This document shows positions 16,185 to 24,073 of a stretch of 64,000 nt of DNA, piece by piece. The stretch is from Eubacterium sp. Lineage in GTDB: Bacteria > Bacillota > Clostridia > Oscillospirales > Acutalibacteraceae. Below the pieces are notes generated by a model. It did no database searches. It worked only from the letters and a program-made list of their open reading frames with translations, and was not told the origin of the DNA. Position 1 is the stretch's first letter, and every line of letters begins with the position of its first letter. The stretch spans positions 19,722 to 83,721 of the forward strand of contig JAFSRX010000066.1 of the NCBI GenBank assembly GCA_017445905.1, written 5' to 3'. The position numbers and the translations under genes were made by a program.

Positions 16185-17154
16185 TGTCTTCGTCCTCCTT
16201 CTTTAATTTTTTAAACCATGTTTCTCTTTCGCATCCGAACGGACGGGAAACGGTTTTGTTTTCAATCAGCGGAACAAGAAGGTTTCCGATAATTATTGCA
16301 TATGAAACGCCTTCCGCAGTTGAACCGAGAGTTCTGAAAAGTGCTGTTAAAAGACCAATTACAAGTCCGAAAACAATCTGACCTTTAACGGTTACGGGAC
16401 TTGTTACATAGTCGGTTGCCATAAAGAACGCACCAACAAGAAGTCCGCCCGAAAGAAGTTCACCGAGAAGATAATATCCGAAATCGGCATTAGCAGGTGT
16501 TCCTTGAACAAGCTTTATAAATGCAATAATTGCAATAGTTGAAATAATATATGTAAGAGGAATACGAAGCGAAATAACTCTTCTTATAACGAGATACGCA
16601 GCGCCGATAAGAATTGCAAGGGCAGAAACCTCACCTATACATCCACTATGGAATCCGAAAAACAAATCCTTTAAATCAACTGTTCCGCCGTCTTTTAACA
16701 CTGCAAGAGGGGTTGCAGTTGAAACGCTGTCAACAGCAAAATTCGTCATTCTTGCCGTAAACGAAATCATAAGGAAACAACGACCTGCAAGAGCGGGATT
16801 CATAAAGTTCTGACCCAAACCGCCAAAGAGCATTTTAACAACGATAATTGCGAATGCGCTTCCTAAAATCGGCATCCACCAAGCCGCTGTAGGCGGAAGG
16901 TTAACTGCAATTATAAGTCCTGTAACAAGTGCGCTCCAGTCGAAAACAGTTATCGGTTTTTTCATAAGGAACTCATAGAGCGCTTCAAAGCCAACACAGG
17001 AAGCAGCGGATACAAGAATCAAAACAAGTGCATTAACTCCGAACTGATATACGCCGAAAGCAAGAGTAGGAACAAGTGCTATTGCAACATCGCGCATTAT
17101 TGATTTTGTTGAGCTTTTATCCCTGACGTGAGGGGAAACCGAAACATTATACAT
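16171..17154 (-). CDS. rnfD: Rnf complex membrane subunit D, flavoprotein
   Basis: A 327-residue membrane protein of the NqrB/RnfD family with about nine hydrophobic segments. The motif STATPL at 145-150 places Thr148 at the known FMN attachment position; the common form is SGAT, so the Gly to Thr change is a small variation. GGLGQNFMNPALAGR is a conserved family segment. It is the second gene of the operon, 3 bases after rnfC, and takes part in transporting Na+ or H+ across the membrane. Confidence 0.94.
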   Translation of the reverse strand: MYNVSVSPHVRDKSSTKSIMRDVAIALVPTLAFGVYQFGVNALVLILVSAASCVGFEALYEFLMKKPITVFDWSALVTGLIIAVNLPPTAAWWMPILGSAFAIIVVKMLFGGLGQNFMNPALAGRCFLMISFTARMTNFAVDSVSTATPLAVLKDGGTVDLKDLFFGFHSGCIGEVSALAILIGAAYLVIRRVISLRIPLTYIISTIAIIAFIKLVQGTPANADFGYYLLGELLSGGLLVGAFFMATDYVTSPVTVKGQIVFGLVIGLLTALFRTLGSTAEGVSYAIIIGNLLVPLIENKTVSRPFGCERETWFKKLKKEDEDNGKK

Positions 17155-17157
17155 TGA

Positions 17158-18495
17158 TTATTTTCCCCCTTCCTGCTGCTTAGCACGTAACTCGCGAACT
17201 TTAACTTTTCCGAGTTTAAACATCTGAGTAAGCGGAATTTTCGCAGGACAGCCATAGGAACAGCAGCCGCATTCAATACATTCCATTCCGCCTATTCTTT
17301 CAAATTTTTCAATATCATCATCCTTGATTGCCTTGCCCATAAGCTGAGGAACAAGCATCTGGGGACATGCCTTTGCACATCTTCCGCAGTGAATACAGGG
17401 CGTTTCAACAATGTTTGCAACATCATCGTGTATGTAAGCAAGAATTGATGAAGAGGTTTTGGTAACGGGAACATCGAGAGAAGCCATTGCAAAGCCCATC
17501 ATCGGTCCTCCCGAAATGAATTTTGAAACATCCTCTTTTGCTCCGCCGCACTGTTCAAGAAGATAGCTGTGGCTGATACCCAGCGGAACATCAACATTAC
17601 AGGGAGAATTAACGCCCTCGCCCGTTATTGTCATAACCCTGTGGATAAGCGGAACATTGTTATAAACCGCTTCGCTGATTGCAACACAGGTTGCAGTGTT
17701 CAGAACAACACAGGAAGCGTCTGCAGGAAGCATACGGGAATTTATCTTTCTTCCCGTTACAGCATAGATAAGCTGTCTTTCACCGCCCTGGGGATACTTT
17801 GTTTTAAGCGGGCAAACATCAATTTTTTCTTCATCCTTAACCATTATCTGAAGAAGTTTTACGGCGTCGGGCTTATTATCTTCAATTCCGATAATCGCCT
17901 TTGCTGCAGGAAGAGCAATAAGGGCAGCTTTAATTCCCTTGATAACGTCCTGCGCTCTTTCAATAATAAGGCGATAGTCAGATGTTAAATAGGGCTCGCA
18001 TTCAGCAGCGTTGATGATAAGAGTATCAACATCATCGGCGTTTTTCGGTGAAATTTTAACTCCCGTCGGGAAGCCTGCACCACCCATACCGACAATGCCT
18101 GCATTTTTAACAATATCGATAATATCTTCTTTTGTTAAGCCGTCAAGCGTTCTATCTACACTATAGCCTTCAACAGCTTCATCCTCAAAATCATTCTGTA
18201 TGATTATTGAATCAACCGAAGCGCCGTTTGTTAAGCTGCGTTTTTCAATCTTTTTAACAGTTCCGGAAACAGAGCTGTATATAGGGGAGGAAATAAATCC
18301 GCCCGCCTCGGCAATAAGCTGACCCTTGAGCACCCTGTCGCCAACGGCAACAACGCTTTTTGCAGGAGCGCCTATATGCTGAGATAGGGGAAACACCATA
18401 ATCTCTTCGGCAGGAATAGTTTTAATCGGGCAATCCGCCGCATAATCTTTTCCTCCGAAGGGATGAACGCCCCTTCTGAAAGTTCTTTGCTTCAT
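17158..18495 (-). CDS. rnfC: Rnf complex subunit C, NADH-binding
   Basis: A 445-residue soluble subunit. The glycine-rich GMGGAGFPTGVK near 140-150 is the NADH/FMN-binding region, and two ferredoxin motifs follow near 366 (CIHCGRCAKACP) and 404 (CIECGCCSYGCP). RnfC hands electrons from the complex to NAD+, at the cytoplasmic face. It opens the rnfCDGEAB operon, in the order usual for Clostridia, with a promoter at 18533-18561 and GAAAGAGG before the ATG. Confidence 0.95.
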   Translation of the reverse strand: MKQRTFRRGVHPFGGKDYAADCPIKTIPAEEIMVFPLSQHIGAPAKSVVAVGDRVLKGQLIAEAGGFISSPIYSSVSGTVKKIEKRSLTNGASVDSIIIQNDFEDEAVEGYSVDRTLDGLTKEDIIDIVKNAGIVGMGGAGFPTGVKISPKNADDVDTLIINAAECEPYLTSDYRLIIERAQDVIKGIKAALIALPAAKAIIGIEDNKPDAVKLLQIMVKDEEKIDVCPLKTKYPQGGERQLIYAVTGRKINSRMLPADASCVVLNTATCVAISEAVYNNVPLIHRVMTITGEGVNSPCNVDVPLGISHSYLLEQCGGAKEDVSKFISGGPMMGFAMASLDVPVTKTSSSILAYIHDDVANIVETPCIHCGRCAKACPQMLVPQLMGKAIKDDDIEKFERIGGMECIECGCCSYGCPAKIPLTQMFKLGKVKVRELRAKQQEGGK

Positions 18496-18532
18496 AACCT
18501 CTTTCCTTCCAAATTATATTAATGCAATTTAT

Positions 18533-18561
18533 ATTTTAACTTATATATATAAAAAAATCAA
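18533..18561 (-). promoter_or_regulatory. Promoter of the rnf operon
   Basis: On the minus strand TTGATT (18556-18561) and TAAAAT (18533-18538) are 17 bases apart, 38 bases before the rnfC start codon. Confidence 0.7.
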
Positions 18562-18600
18562 TTATTGATAATAATTTATCAAAATTTACTAAAAATTACG

Positions 18601-18708
18601 TCCCAAGCTGCACGACTCACGAAACTATAATAGCCGTGCGCAACGCCCGACAACGCGCAACTTTATTTTTTGAGCGAAGCGAGTAACCTCAATTCGTAAT
18701 TCGTAATT
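18601..18708. repeat. GC-rich repeat remnant plus AATTCGT tandem units
   Basis: TAGCCGTGCGCAACGCCCGACAACGCG is followed by GAGCGAAGCGAG and then ATTCGTAATTCGTAATTA. It shares GAGCGAAGCG and the AATTCGT units with other composite repeats here. It fills the gap between the beta-helix gene terminator and the rnf promoter; no gene is visible. Confidence 0.55.
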
Positions 18709-18746
18709 AAAACAGCGGGTATCCCCGAAAGGATGCCCGCTGTTTT
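18709..18746 (-). terminator. Terminator of the beta-helix protein gene
   Basis: AAAACAGCGGG.ATCC pairs with GGAT.CCCGCTGTTTT around CCGAAA, with one mismatch on the minus strand. It lies 27 bases after the stop codon. Confidence 0.75.
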
Positions 18747-18772
18747 TATATTGGAGGTATCGTGAAAACTTT

Positions 18773-20770
18773 TTAGTTAATTGCTTTGCCGTTAACATAG
18801 AGCTTATATCCGTTAAAATTGATATTGCTGTTTGTGGTATCGGCATTTTCAAGCGAGGTAACATAGCTATCGCCCGTTAAGGTTATTGTTGAATCCTTAT
18901 CAAGACTCAGGCTTATTTCCTTTGCTGAGTTATCACCGTTGATTGTTCCCTCATAGCTTGATTTTGTTAAGCTGATTTTAGCAGTTGAAATATTATCAAC
19001 CTCGATATTGCCTTTAAGTGTTTGATTTGTTGCATTTAAAGTAACATTTCCGCCGTTTGAGCCTTCGTTACCCCACTCGCTTGTTCCCTTTGCATTGAGA
19101 AGAACGCCGCTGCCGAAGGAGAGCTTTGTGTTAGTAAGATTAATTTCAGCGTCGGTATTTGTTACAAAGAACATCGGAGCTGATTTATAGTAATCGCTGT
19201 TAGACATAACTGAGAGTGATGAATCTTTGGCTGTAAAGGTTCCTTTTCCCTCGGAAGCGTCGCCGCTCATTGACTGATAAATCATAACGCCTGCAACATC
19301 AACATCGCCCCTGTTGCCTGCTCCGCTTGCTTTAAGAGTTGAATTTGTTATAGTAGCTGAGTTCTTGCCCTCGATAACAACATTCTGTGAGCCGTTTGCT
19401 GTTCCCACCGTATTATCTATGCTGATATCGCCCGTTGAATAGATTATCGGCGAGCCTGCGCCATTGGTTTCGAGTGTTGAATTATTTGCAATAACTGTTC
19501 CCTCGCCTCTGTCGGTTGCAAGGGTTGCACAAGAACCGCCCTGAGTTGTTATAGTAACATTGTCCGCTTCAATATATCCGCCATAAGTTGCATCAAGTCC
19601 TCTTGAAGACCTTTCAGCGCTTGTTGTTATTGTTGAATCGGAAATATAGATTTTTGAATTTTCACCCGTTGAGAAAACCGCATTACTTCCGCTTGCATTC
19701 GTTGAAATCTTTGCGTTTTTAATAGTTGCGCTTGAGTTTTCCTGAACAAGAATTCCTGCGTTAACTCCGCTGAATTCAGAACTTTCAGTGCTTGAACTGT
19801 CACCTGATTTTTTGTCAACTGTTGCACCGCTTATTGTTGCATTCGCGCCGTTGGTAACGAGTATCGGGCTTTCGTCGCTTGTTGTTGAAGTATATGTTCC
19901 GTTGAGAGTCTCATCCTCACCATCTACAGTTGTTGCACCGCTTGCCGAAACATCTGAGGAAGAATTCTGTCCTCCCGGCATCTGCTGACTCTGAGATGTT
20001 GAATTATCCGCTGAGAGCTTCTGTGCAATCGCAGTATGACCAACAGTCAGTGCCGAGGTTGCAATTATTAACGAAAGCAGATAAATCAAGACTTTATCAG
20101 AGCTTCTGAAGGTTTCTTTAAAGCTCTTCTTGTTAAAATGCGACATAATGAGATATAACAGAAGAAGAGATATCAGAAGGCTTTCGCAGGCGAATAATAC
20201 ATAGTATTTTGTGCTGAGTTTATTTGATGAACTGCTCTGCTGTGCATTTGTCATTTCCGGCGGCTGATTTGATGAACTGCTACCGTTCTCACCGCTTGGC
20301 ATTTCAGGCGGCTGATTTGATGAATCACTGCTGTTATCGCCACTCGGCATTTCGGGTGGTTGATTTGATGAATCGCTACCGCTGTCACCGCTCGGCATTT
20401 CGGGTGGCTGATTCGATGAATCGCTGCTGTTATCGCCGCTCGGCATTTCAGATGGCTGATTTGATGAATCGCTGCCGGTCTCGCCGCTTGGCATTTCAGG
20501 TGGCTGATTTGATGAATTATCTCCGCCTGTGCTTGTTGTCTGAGCAGACTGGCTGTTTGAATCAGTGCTTTGACTTTCCGAAGAACTATCTGCTCCCTGC
20601 ATGTCGCCGGACGGCATTTGCATCTGCACCTGGGTTGTTGAAGTTTGGGTATCATTTTTTGCATAGTCCATTGTGAAATATGAGCCAACGCCTATTGCAA
20701 CAATCATCAGCACCATAATCACGTTTTTGAATGCTCTGCCTGTTTTTTTGGTTTTATAGGTATTTTTCAT
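18773..20770 (-). CDS. Membrane-anchored surface protein with 16-residue repeats and a beta-helix-like domain
   Basis: A 665-residue protein. A basic N-terminus and a membrane segment (15-35) lead to a Ser/Gln-rich linker with five and a half copies of a 16-residue unit (SSNQPPEMPSG.xxSD, 86-174). Two more membrane segments follow (about 189-209 and 227-250). The last 400 residues are rich in Ser, Thr, Asn and Gly with short regular beta-strand motifs (ATISGAT, ATIKNAKIST, ITNSTLKASG), as in right-handed beta-helix adhesins or the DUF4353 carbohydrate-binding proteins. The role is likely outside the cell, in adhesion or polysaccharide binding. GAAAGGAG precedes the ATG. The family is not certain. 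Confidence 0.7.
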   Translation of the reverse strand: MKNTYKTKKTGRAFKNVIMVLMIVAIGVGSYFTMDYAKNDTQTSTTQVQMQMPSGDMQGADSSSESQSTDSNSQSAQTTSTGGDNSSNQPPEMPSGETGSDSSNQPSEMPSGDNSSDSSNQPPEMPSGDSGSDSSNQPPEMPSGDNSSDSSNQPPEMPSGENGSSSSNQPPEMTNAQQSSSSNKLSTKYYVLFACESLLISLLLLYLIMSHFNKKSFKETFRSSDKVLIYLLSLIIATSALTVGHTAIAQKLSADNSTSQSQQMPGGQNSSSDVSASGATTVDGEDETLNGTYTSTTSDESPILVTNGANATISGATVDKKSGDSSSTESSEFSGVNAGILVQENSSATIKNAKISTNASGSNAVFSTGENSKIYISDSTITTSAERSSRGLDATYGGYIEADNVTITTQGGSCATLATDRGEGTVIANNSTLETNGAGSPIIYSTGDISIDNTVGTANGSQNVVIEGKNSATITNSTLKASGAGNRGDVDVAGVMIYQSMSGDASEGKGTFTAKDSSLSVMSNSDYYKSAPMFFVTNTDAEINLTNTKLSFGSGVLLNAKGTSEWGNEGSNGGNVTLNATNQTLKGNIEVDNISTAKISLTKSSYEGTINGDNSAKEISLSLDKDSTITLTGDSYVTSLENADTTNSNINFNGYKLYVNGKAIN
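20249..20515. repeat. 48-bp coding tandem repeats (5.5 copies)
   Basis: The repeats encode the SSNQPPEMPSG units of the beta-helix protein. The copies differ mostly at the third codon position and in the variable four residues, so they are old enough to have diverged or are under protein-level selection. Copy number could vary between strains. Confidence 0.9.
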
Positions 20771-20848
20771 AATGTTTACTCCTTTCGGCTATCGCCTTTG
20801 TTGAGCACATAATAAATCGCATACCTTAAACGAAGATTAAAGATAAAA

Positions 20849-20884
20849 AATTTTCTGAGCGAAGCGATAATCCGAAATTCTCAA
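20849..20884. repeat. Remnant of the composite intergenic repeat
   Basis: CTGAGCGAAGCGATAATCCGAAATTCTC repeats the GAGCGAAGCG and CCGAAATTCTCA parts of the element at 28130-28200. The rest of the 143-base gap between the flanking genes shows no gene. Confidence 0.5.
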
Positions 20885-20886
20885 AT

Positions 20887-20916
20887 AAAAAAAGCGTCAG
20901 CCTGTGACACTTTTTA
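20887..20916 (-). terminator. Terminator of the CMP-kinase-like gene
   Basis: On the minus strand AAAAAGTGTCA and TGACGCTTTTTTT pair imperfectly around a 5-base loop and a T run follows; the hairpin begins at the stop codon. Confidence 0.6.
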
Positions 20917-21738
20917 TATCGGATAATAAGAATAAGAAAATCCGTTTTCTTTTTCCCATTCATAAAGATCGTCAAGAGTTATTGAAACGCTTTCCTTGTT
21001 TCCTTGAACAAGATTAACATCAATAAACTTCTCTCCCTCTTTAGTTGCTTTTCTGAGCTTTTCATTCCAGTTAAGAGCAAACATAGCATCGTTAAGGCAG
21101 ATAATATCAAAATTATCATTTTCCTTTGAATAAGCTGCATTTGCAGGATAAATATTTTTAGGTGAAGCAAGAATTTTATTTTTATAATTTCCCTTTTTAA
21201 ACTCGCAGTATTCATTATAAAGAATATCGCAAACCTCTTTTATTGAAAGAGAGGTTGTGTCAAGAACAAGATTATAATTCGAATAATCGTTCATAACAAC
21301 ATTATAAACCTTCAGATATCTTTCAGCCTCAAGCCTTCTTCTTTCAACGAGCTGATTTGTTGCGTCCTGCTGAGAGGAGTATTTTTCTTCCTTTGTTACT
21401 CTGTTATGAAAAACTCTTCTTCCTGCTTCGGAGGGGCTTACGAGCAGATGGATTTTAAATGAATCGGGAACAAAATGCCACGCAAGTCTTGAATCAAATA
21501 TAACATCCTCGCCCTCATGCTCTTTTGCAAATTCAACCGTTGCGTTATCAATAATATAATCAAGCGAGTAATCCTTGCCCGATTCTTTATTCATTTCAAG
21601 AGTTGAAATTCCCTGCTGCTGCGCTCTTTCACGCTGAATTCTTCCCGTGCTGAAAACATCAAAACCGTGTTCATTCTTAAAAAACTTACAAATTTCACTT
21701 TTTCCGCTGCCAAGCTGGCCATTGATTGTTATATACAT
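20914..21738 (-). CDS. Cytidylate-kinase-like P-loop protein
   Basis: A 274-residue protein with a Walker A motif (GQLGSGKS, 7-14), then STGRI, a FDSRLAWH segment and the RRVFHNRVTKEE lid-like region, all typical of the CMP kinase-like group of nucleoside monophosphate kinases. After about residue 185 there is an additional domain of about 85 residues (DIICLNDAMFALNWNEKL...ITLDDLYEWEKENGF) that CMP kinases lack. True cytidylate kinase activity is therefore unproven. AGGTGC lies before the ATG and a sigma-A-like promoter upstream. Confidence 0.7.
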   Translation of the reverse strand: MYITINGQLGSGKSEICKFFKNEHGFDVFSTGRIQRERAQQQGISTLEMNKESGKDYSLDYIIDNATVEFAKEHEGEDVIFDSRLAWHFVPDSFKIHLLVSPSEAGRRVFHNRVTKEEKYSSQQDATNQLVERRRLEAERYLKVYNVVMNDYSNYNLVLDTTSLSIKEVCDILYNEYCEFKKGNYKNKILASPKNIYPANAAYSKENDNFDIICLNDAMFALNWNEKLRKATKEGEKFIDVNLVQGNKESVSITLDDLYEWEKENGFSYSYYPI

Positions 21739-21766
21739 TCAGCACCTCCGAAAAATTATTATTAAT

Positions 21767-21795
21767 AATATAGCTTTTGCGGGTGTTTTTGTCAA
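21767..21795 (-). promoter_or_regulatory. Promoter of the CMP-kinase-like gene
   Basis: On the minus strand TTGACA (21790-21795) and TATATT (21767-21772) are 17 bases apart. The -35 box overlaps the stop codon of the TSUP gene. Confidence 0.65.
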
Positions 21796-22580
21796 GCAAA
21801 TATTGAGCGATAAATATTAACAAAACACATAGCAATAACAATAACCTGAACTGCAGTATAAACTCCGTTCACTGCTTTGTCGCTGAGCTTTCTGTTTATT
21901 ATTCTTCCGCAGAGTGCTCCGATAACTCCTGCAATAACAACAAATATAAGAATTTTCATATTAAAAGCCTGTGCGCCGTGATTAAATACTATTGATATCA
22001 GCTTCATAAACTGACAAAACAAAACGGAACTCAGCGAACAGATAACGGCAGTTTTAATCTCAAAACCGAAAACAAAAATCAAAACTGCAACATTAATCGG
22101 ACCTCCGCCGATTCCGAGAAATGCCGAAATTATTCCGAGCATCAAGCCAACAGGAATTCCAACAAGATTATTGTTACGTTCAAGGCTTTTTCGATTTTTG
22201 CTATTCATATAAATGATAACCGCAATAACTAAAATTAATAAAACAGCATTCTGAACAGCCTTAACACTATTATCATTTAATGATTTAACGAGAAAATTGA
22301 AAATAAAATCGCCGATTAATCCGCCGACAAGTGAGCCCGAAGCAACACAAAAAATTGTTTTGCTTTTTTCTTTTTCCTGTTTGAATTTTTTTGTGCTCAT
22401 TCCAACCGATACTGCGCTCATTGCAAAAACGGTTGACGAGGTTAAAACGCTAATCTGAAATGCCGAGTAATCGCCGAGCATATCAAAAATCGGTTTCATA
22501 ATAACTCCGCCGCCCATTCCCGATATCGAGCCGATAAGAGTTGAAAAAAGCGAAACTATTATATAGATAACATCTTTCAT
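21792..22580 (-). CDS. TSUP-family membrane transporter (TauE/SafE)
   Basis: A 262-residue membrane protein with about eight segments and the two internal repeats of the TSUP family, each with a glycine-rich motif (GSISGMGGGVIMKP near the start, SAFLGIGGGPINV in the second half). The family exports or imports sulfite, sulfonates or other organic anions. The start is set at MKDVIYII because CAGGTGATGA lies just before it; the frame extends 7 codons upstream. The substrate cannot be told. Confidence 0.8.
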   Translation of the reverse strand: MKDVIYIIVSLFSTLIGSISGMGGGVIMKPIFDMLGDYSAFQISVLTSSTVFAMSAVSVGMSTKKFKQEKEKSKTIFCVASGSLVGGLIGDFIFNFLVKSLNDNSVKAVQNAVLLILVIAVIIYMNSKNRKSLERNNNLVGIPVGLMLGIISAFLGIGGGPINVAVLIFVFGFEIKTAVICSLSSVLFCQFMKLISIVFNHGAQAFNMKILIFVVIAGVIGALCGRIINRKLSDKAVNGVYTAVQVIVIAMCFVNIYRSIFA

Positions 22581-22637
22581 TTCATCACCTGAATATATCA
22601 TAACACAGTATAAATATTAATACAACTTTATTATAAG

Positions 22638-22666
22638 TTGATTTTTTTATCCGCTTATATTATAAT
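22638..22666 (+). promoter_or_regulatory. Promoter of murF
   Basis: TTGATT (22638-22643) and a perfect TATAAT (22661-22666) are 17 bases apart. It is divergent from the TSUP gene. Confidence 0.75.
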
Positions 22667-22698
22667 TTTTACATACCTATAAACAGAGGAGCGAAAAA

Positions 22699-24072
22699 AT
22701 GAAAGAATTAAAGCTTACTGATATTATAAAAAGCATTGGCGCTCAGTGTGATTACAGCGGAGATATCGAAATAAACGGGGTGAGCACCGATACAAGAACT
22801 ATTGAAAAGGGCAATTTGTTTATTGCTATTATCGGCGATAATTTCGACGGTCACGACTATATTAAGACCGCCGAGGAAAAGGGTGCTGCGGCAGTTATAT
22901 GCTCAAAAGAGGTTGAAGCAAATATTCCTGTTTTAATGGTTGATGACACTCTTATGGCATTCGGTCGCCTTGCCGAGTACTACAGAAAGCTTCTCAACAT
23001 TAAGGTTGTTGCTGTAACGGGAAGCAACGGAAAAACCTCAACAAGAGATATGATAAAAACTGTTTTATCAACAAAATATAAGGTTTACTCACCTGTTGGA
23101 AATTTCAATAATTTCATTGGCGTTCCGAGAAGCATTTTAAAAATTAATTCTTCCCACGAAATTGCAGTTATTGAAATCGGTATGAACCACCTCGGCGAAA
23201 TCAGTTATCTTACAAATATTGCAAAGCCCGATGTTGCGCTAATAACCAATGTCGGAAAGGCGCATATAGGTAACCTTGGCTCGCAGGAAAATATTTTAAA
23301 AGCGAAGCTCGAAATTCTTGACGGCTTAAATAAAGACGGACTTCTTATTCTTAACGGAGATGACCCGCTTCTCTCCTTAGCTGATACAGGCGCATTCAAA
23401 AAGCAGTTTACAGGAATTGAAAACAAAAATGCAGATATTCAGGCTTTTGATATAAATTCGATTGACGGCAAAACTGAATTTTCGGTTAAATGCGGTGATG
23501 AAACGGCGAGCGGATTCATTCCCGTTCTCGGGAAATACAATGTTTTAAATGCGCTTGAAGCAATGCTTTGCGGACTTCATTTCGGTGTTGACCTTAAAAC
23601 AGCATTTAGCGCACTCGAAAACTTTAAAGCTGCTAAAATGAGATGTGAAAAAGAGGAAATCGGCGGCGTAACCTTCATTAAGGATTACTATAACGCAAGC
23701 CCTGATTCTGCAAGAGTTGCACTTGAATCGCTTTCCTCATATGCAAGAGGCGGAAAAACTATTGCCCTTCTCGGAGAAATGCTTGAGCTTGGCGAATTTT
23801 CGGCAAAAGAACACGAAAATCTCGGAAAAATGTGCGTTAAAAACGAAATTGATTTTGCATATTTCATAGGTGATGATTTTAAAGCGTTCAAAAAAGGGAT
23901 GAAAAAAAATTCAAAGAGCTTCCAAGCTGAAGATAAGGAAAAAATGATTGAGGATATTAAAGCATTTTCAGATACTCTAAAAGCAGGTGACGCAGTTCTT
24001 GTCAAGGGCTCAAGAGGAATGAAAATGGAAGAGGTTTTTGAGGCAGTAAAAGAGCATTTAACAAAGGAATAA
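22699..24072 (+). CDS. murF: UDP-MurNAc-tripeptide:D-alanyl-D-alanine ligase
   Basis: A 457-residue Mur ligase that adds the D-Ala-D-Ala dipeptide to UDP-MurNAc-tripeptide in the cytoplasmic stage of peptidoglycan synthesis. The N-terminal substrate domain has GVSTDTRTIEKGNLF, the central ATP-binding TGSNGKTS is at 107-114, EIGMNHLGEIS follows, and the C-terminal domain has ASPDSARVALESL and LLGEMLELG. The length is normal for MurF. GAGGAGCG precedes the ATG. The next gene begins 1 base after the stop. Confidence 0.93.
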   Translation: MKELKLTDIIKSIGAQCDYSGDIEINGVSTDTRTIEKGNLFIAIIGDNFDGHDYIKTAEEKGAAAVICSKEVEANIPVLMVDDTLMAFGRLAEYYRKLLNIKVVAVTGSNGKTSTRDMIKTVLSTKYKVYSPVGNFNNFIGVPRSILKINSSHEIAVIEIGMNHLGEISYLTNIAKPDVALITNVGKAHIGNLGSQENILKAKLEILDGLNKDGLLILNGDDPLLSLADTGAFKKQFTGIENKNADIQAFDINSIDGKTEFSVKCGDETASGFIPVLGKYNVLNALEAMLCGLHFGVDLKTAFSALENFKAAKMRCEKEEIGGVTFIKDYYNASPDSARVALESLSSYARGGKTIALLGEMLELGEFSAKEHENLGKMCVKNEIDFAYFIGDDFKAFKKGMKKNSKSFQAEDKEKMIEDIKAFSDTLKAGDAVLVKGSRGMKMEEVFEAVKEHLTKE

Positions 24073-24073
24073 T

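Noticed and set aside
20249-20515. Regular 48-bp direct repeats resembling a CRISPR array
   Set aside because: The repeats are in frame and encode 16-residue protein units without unique spacers of constant length.
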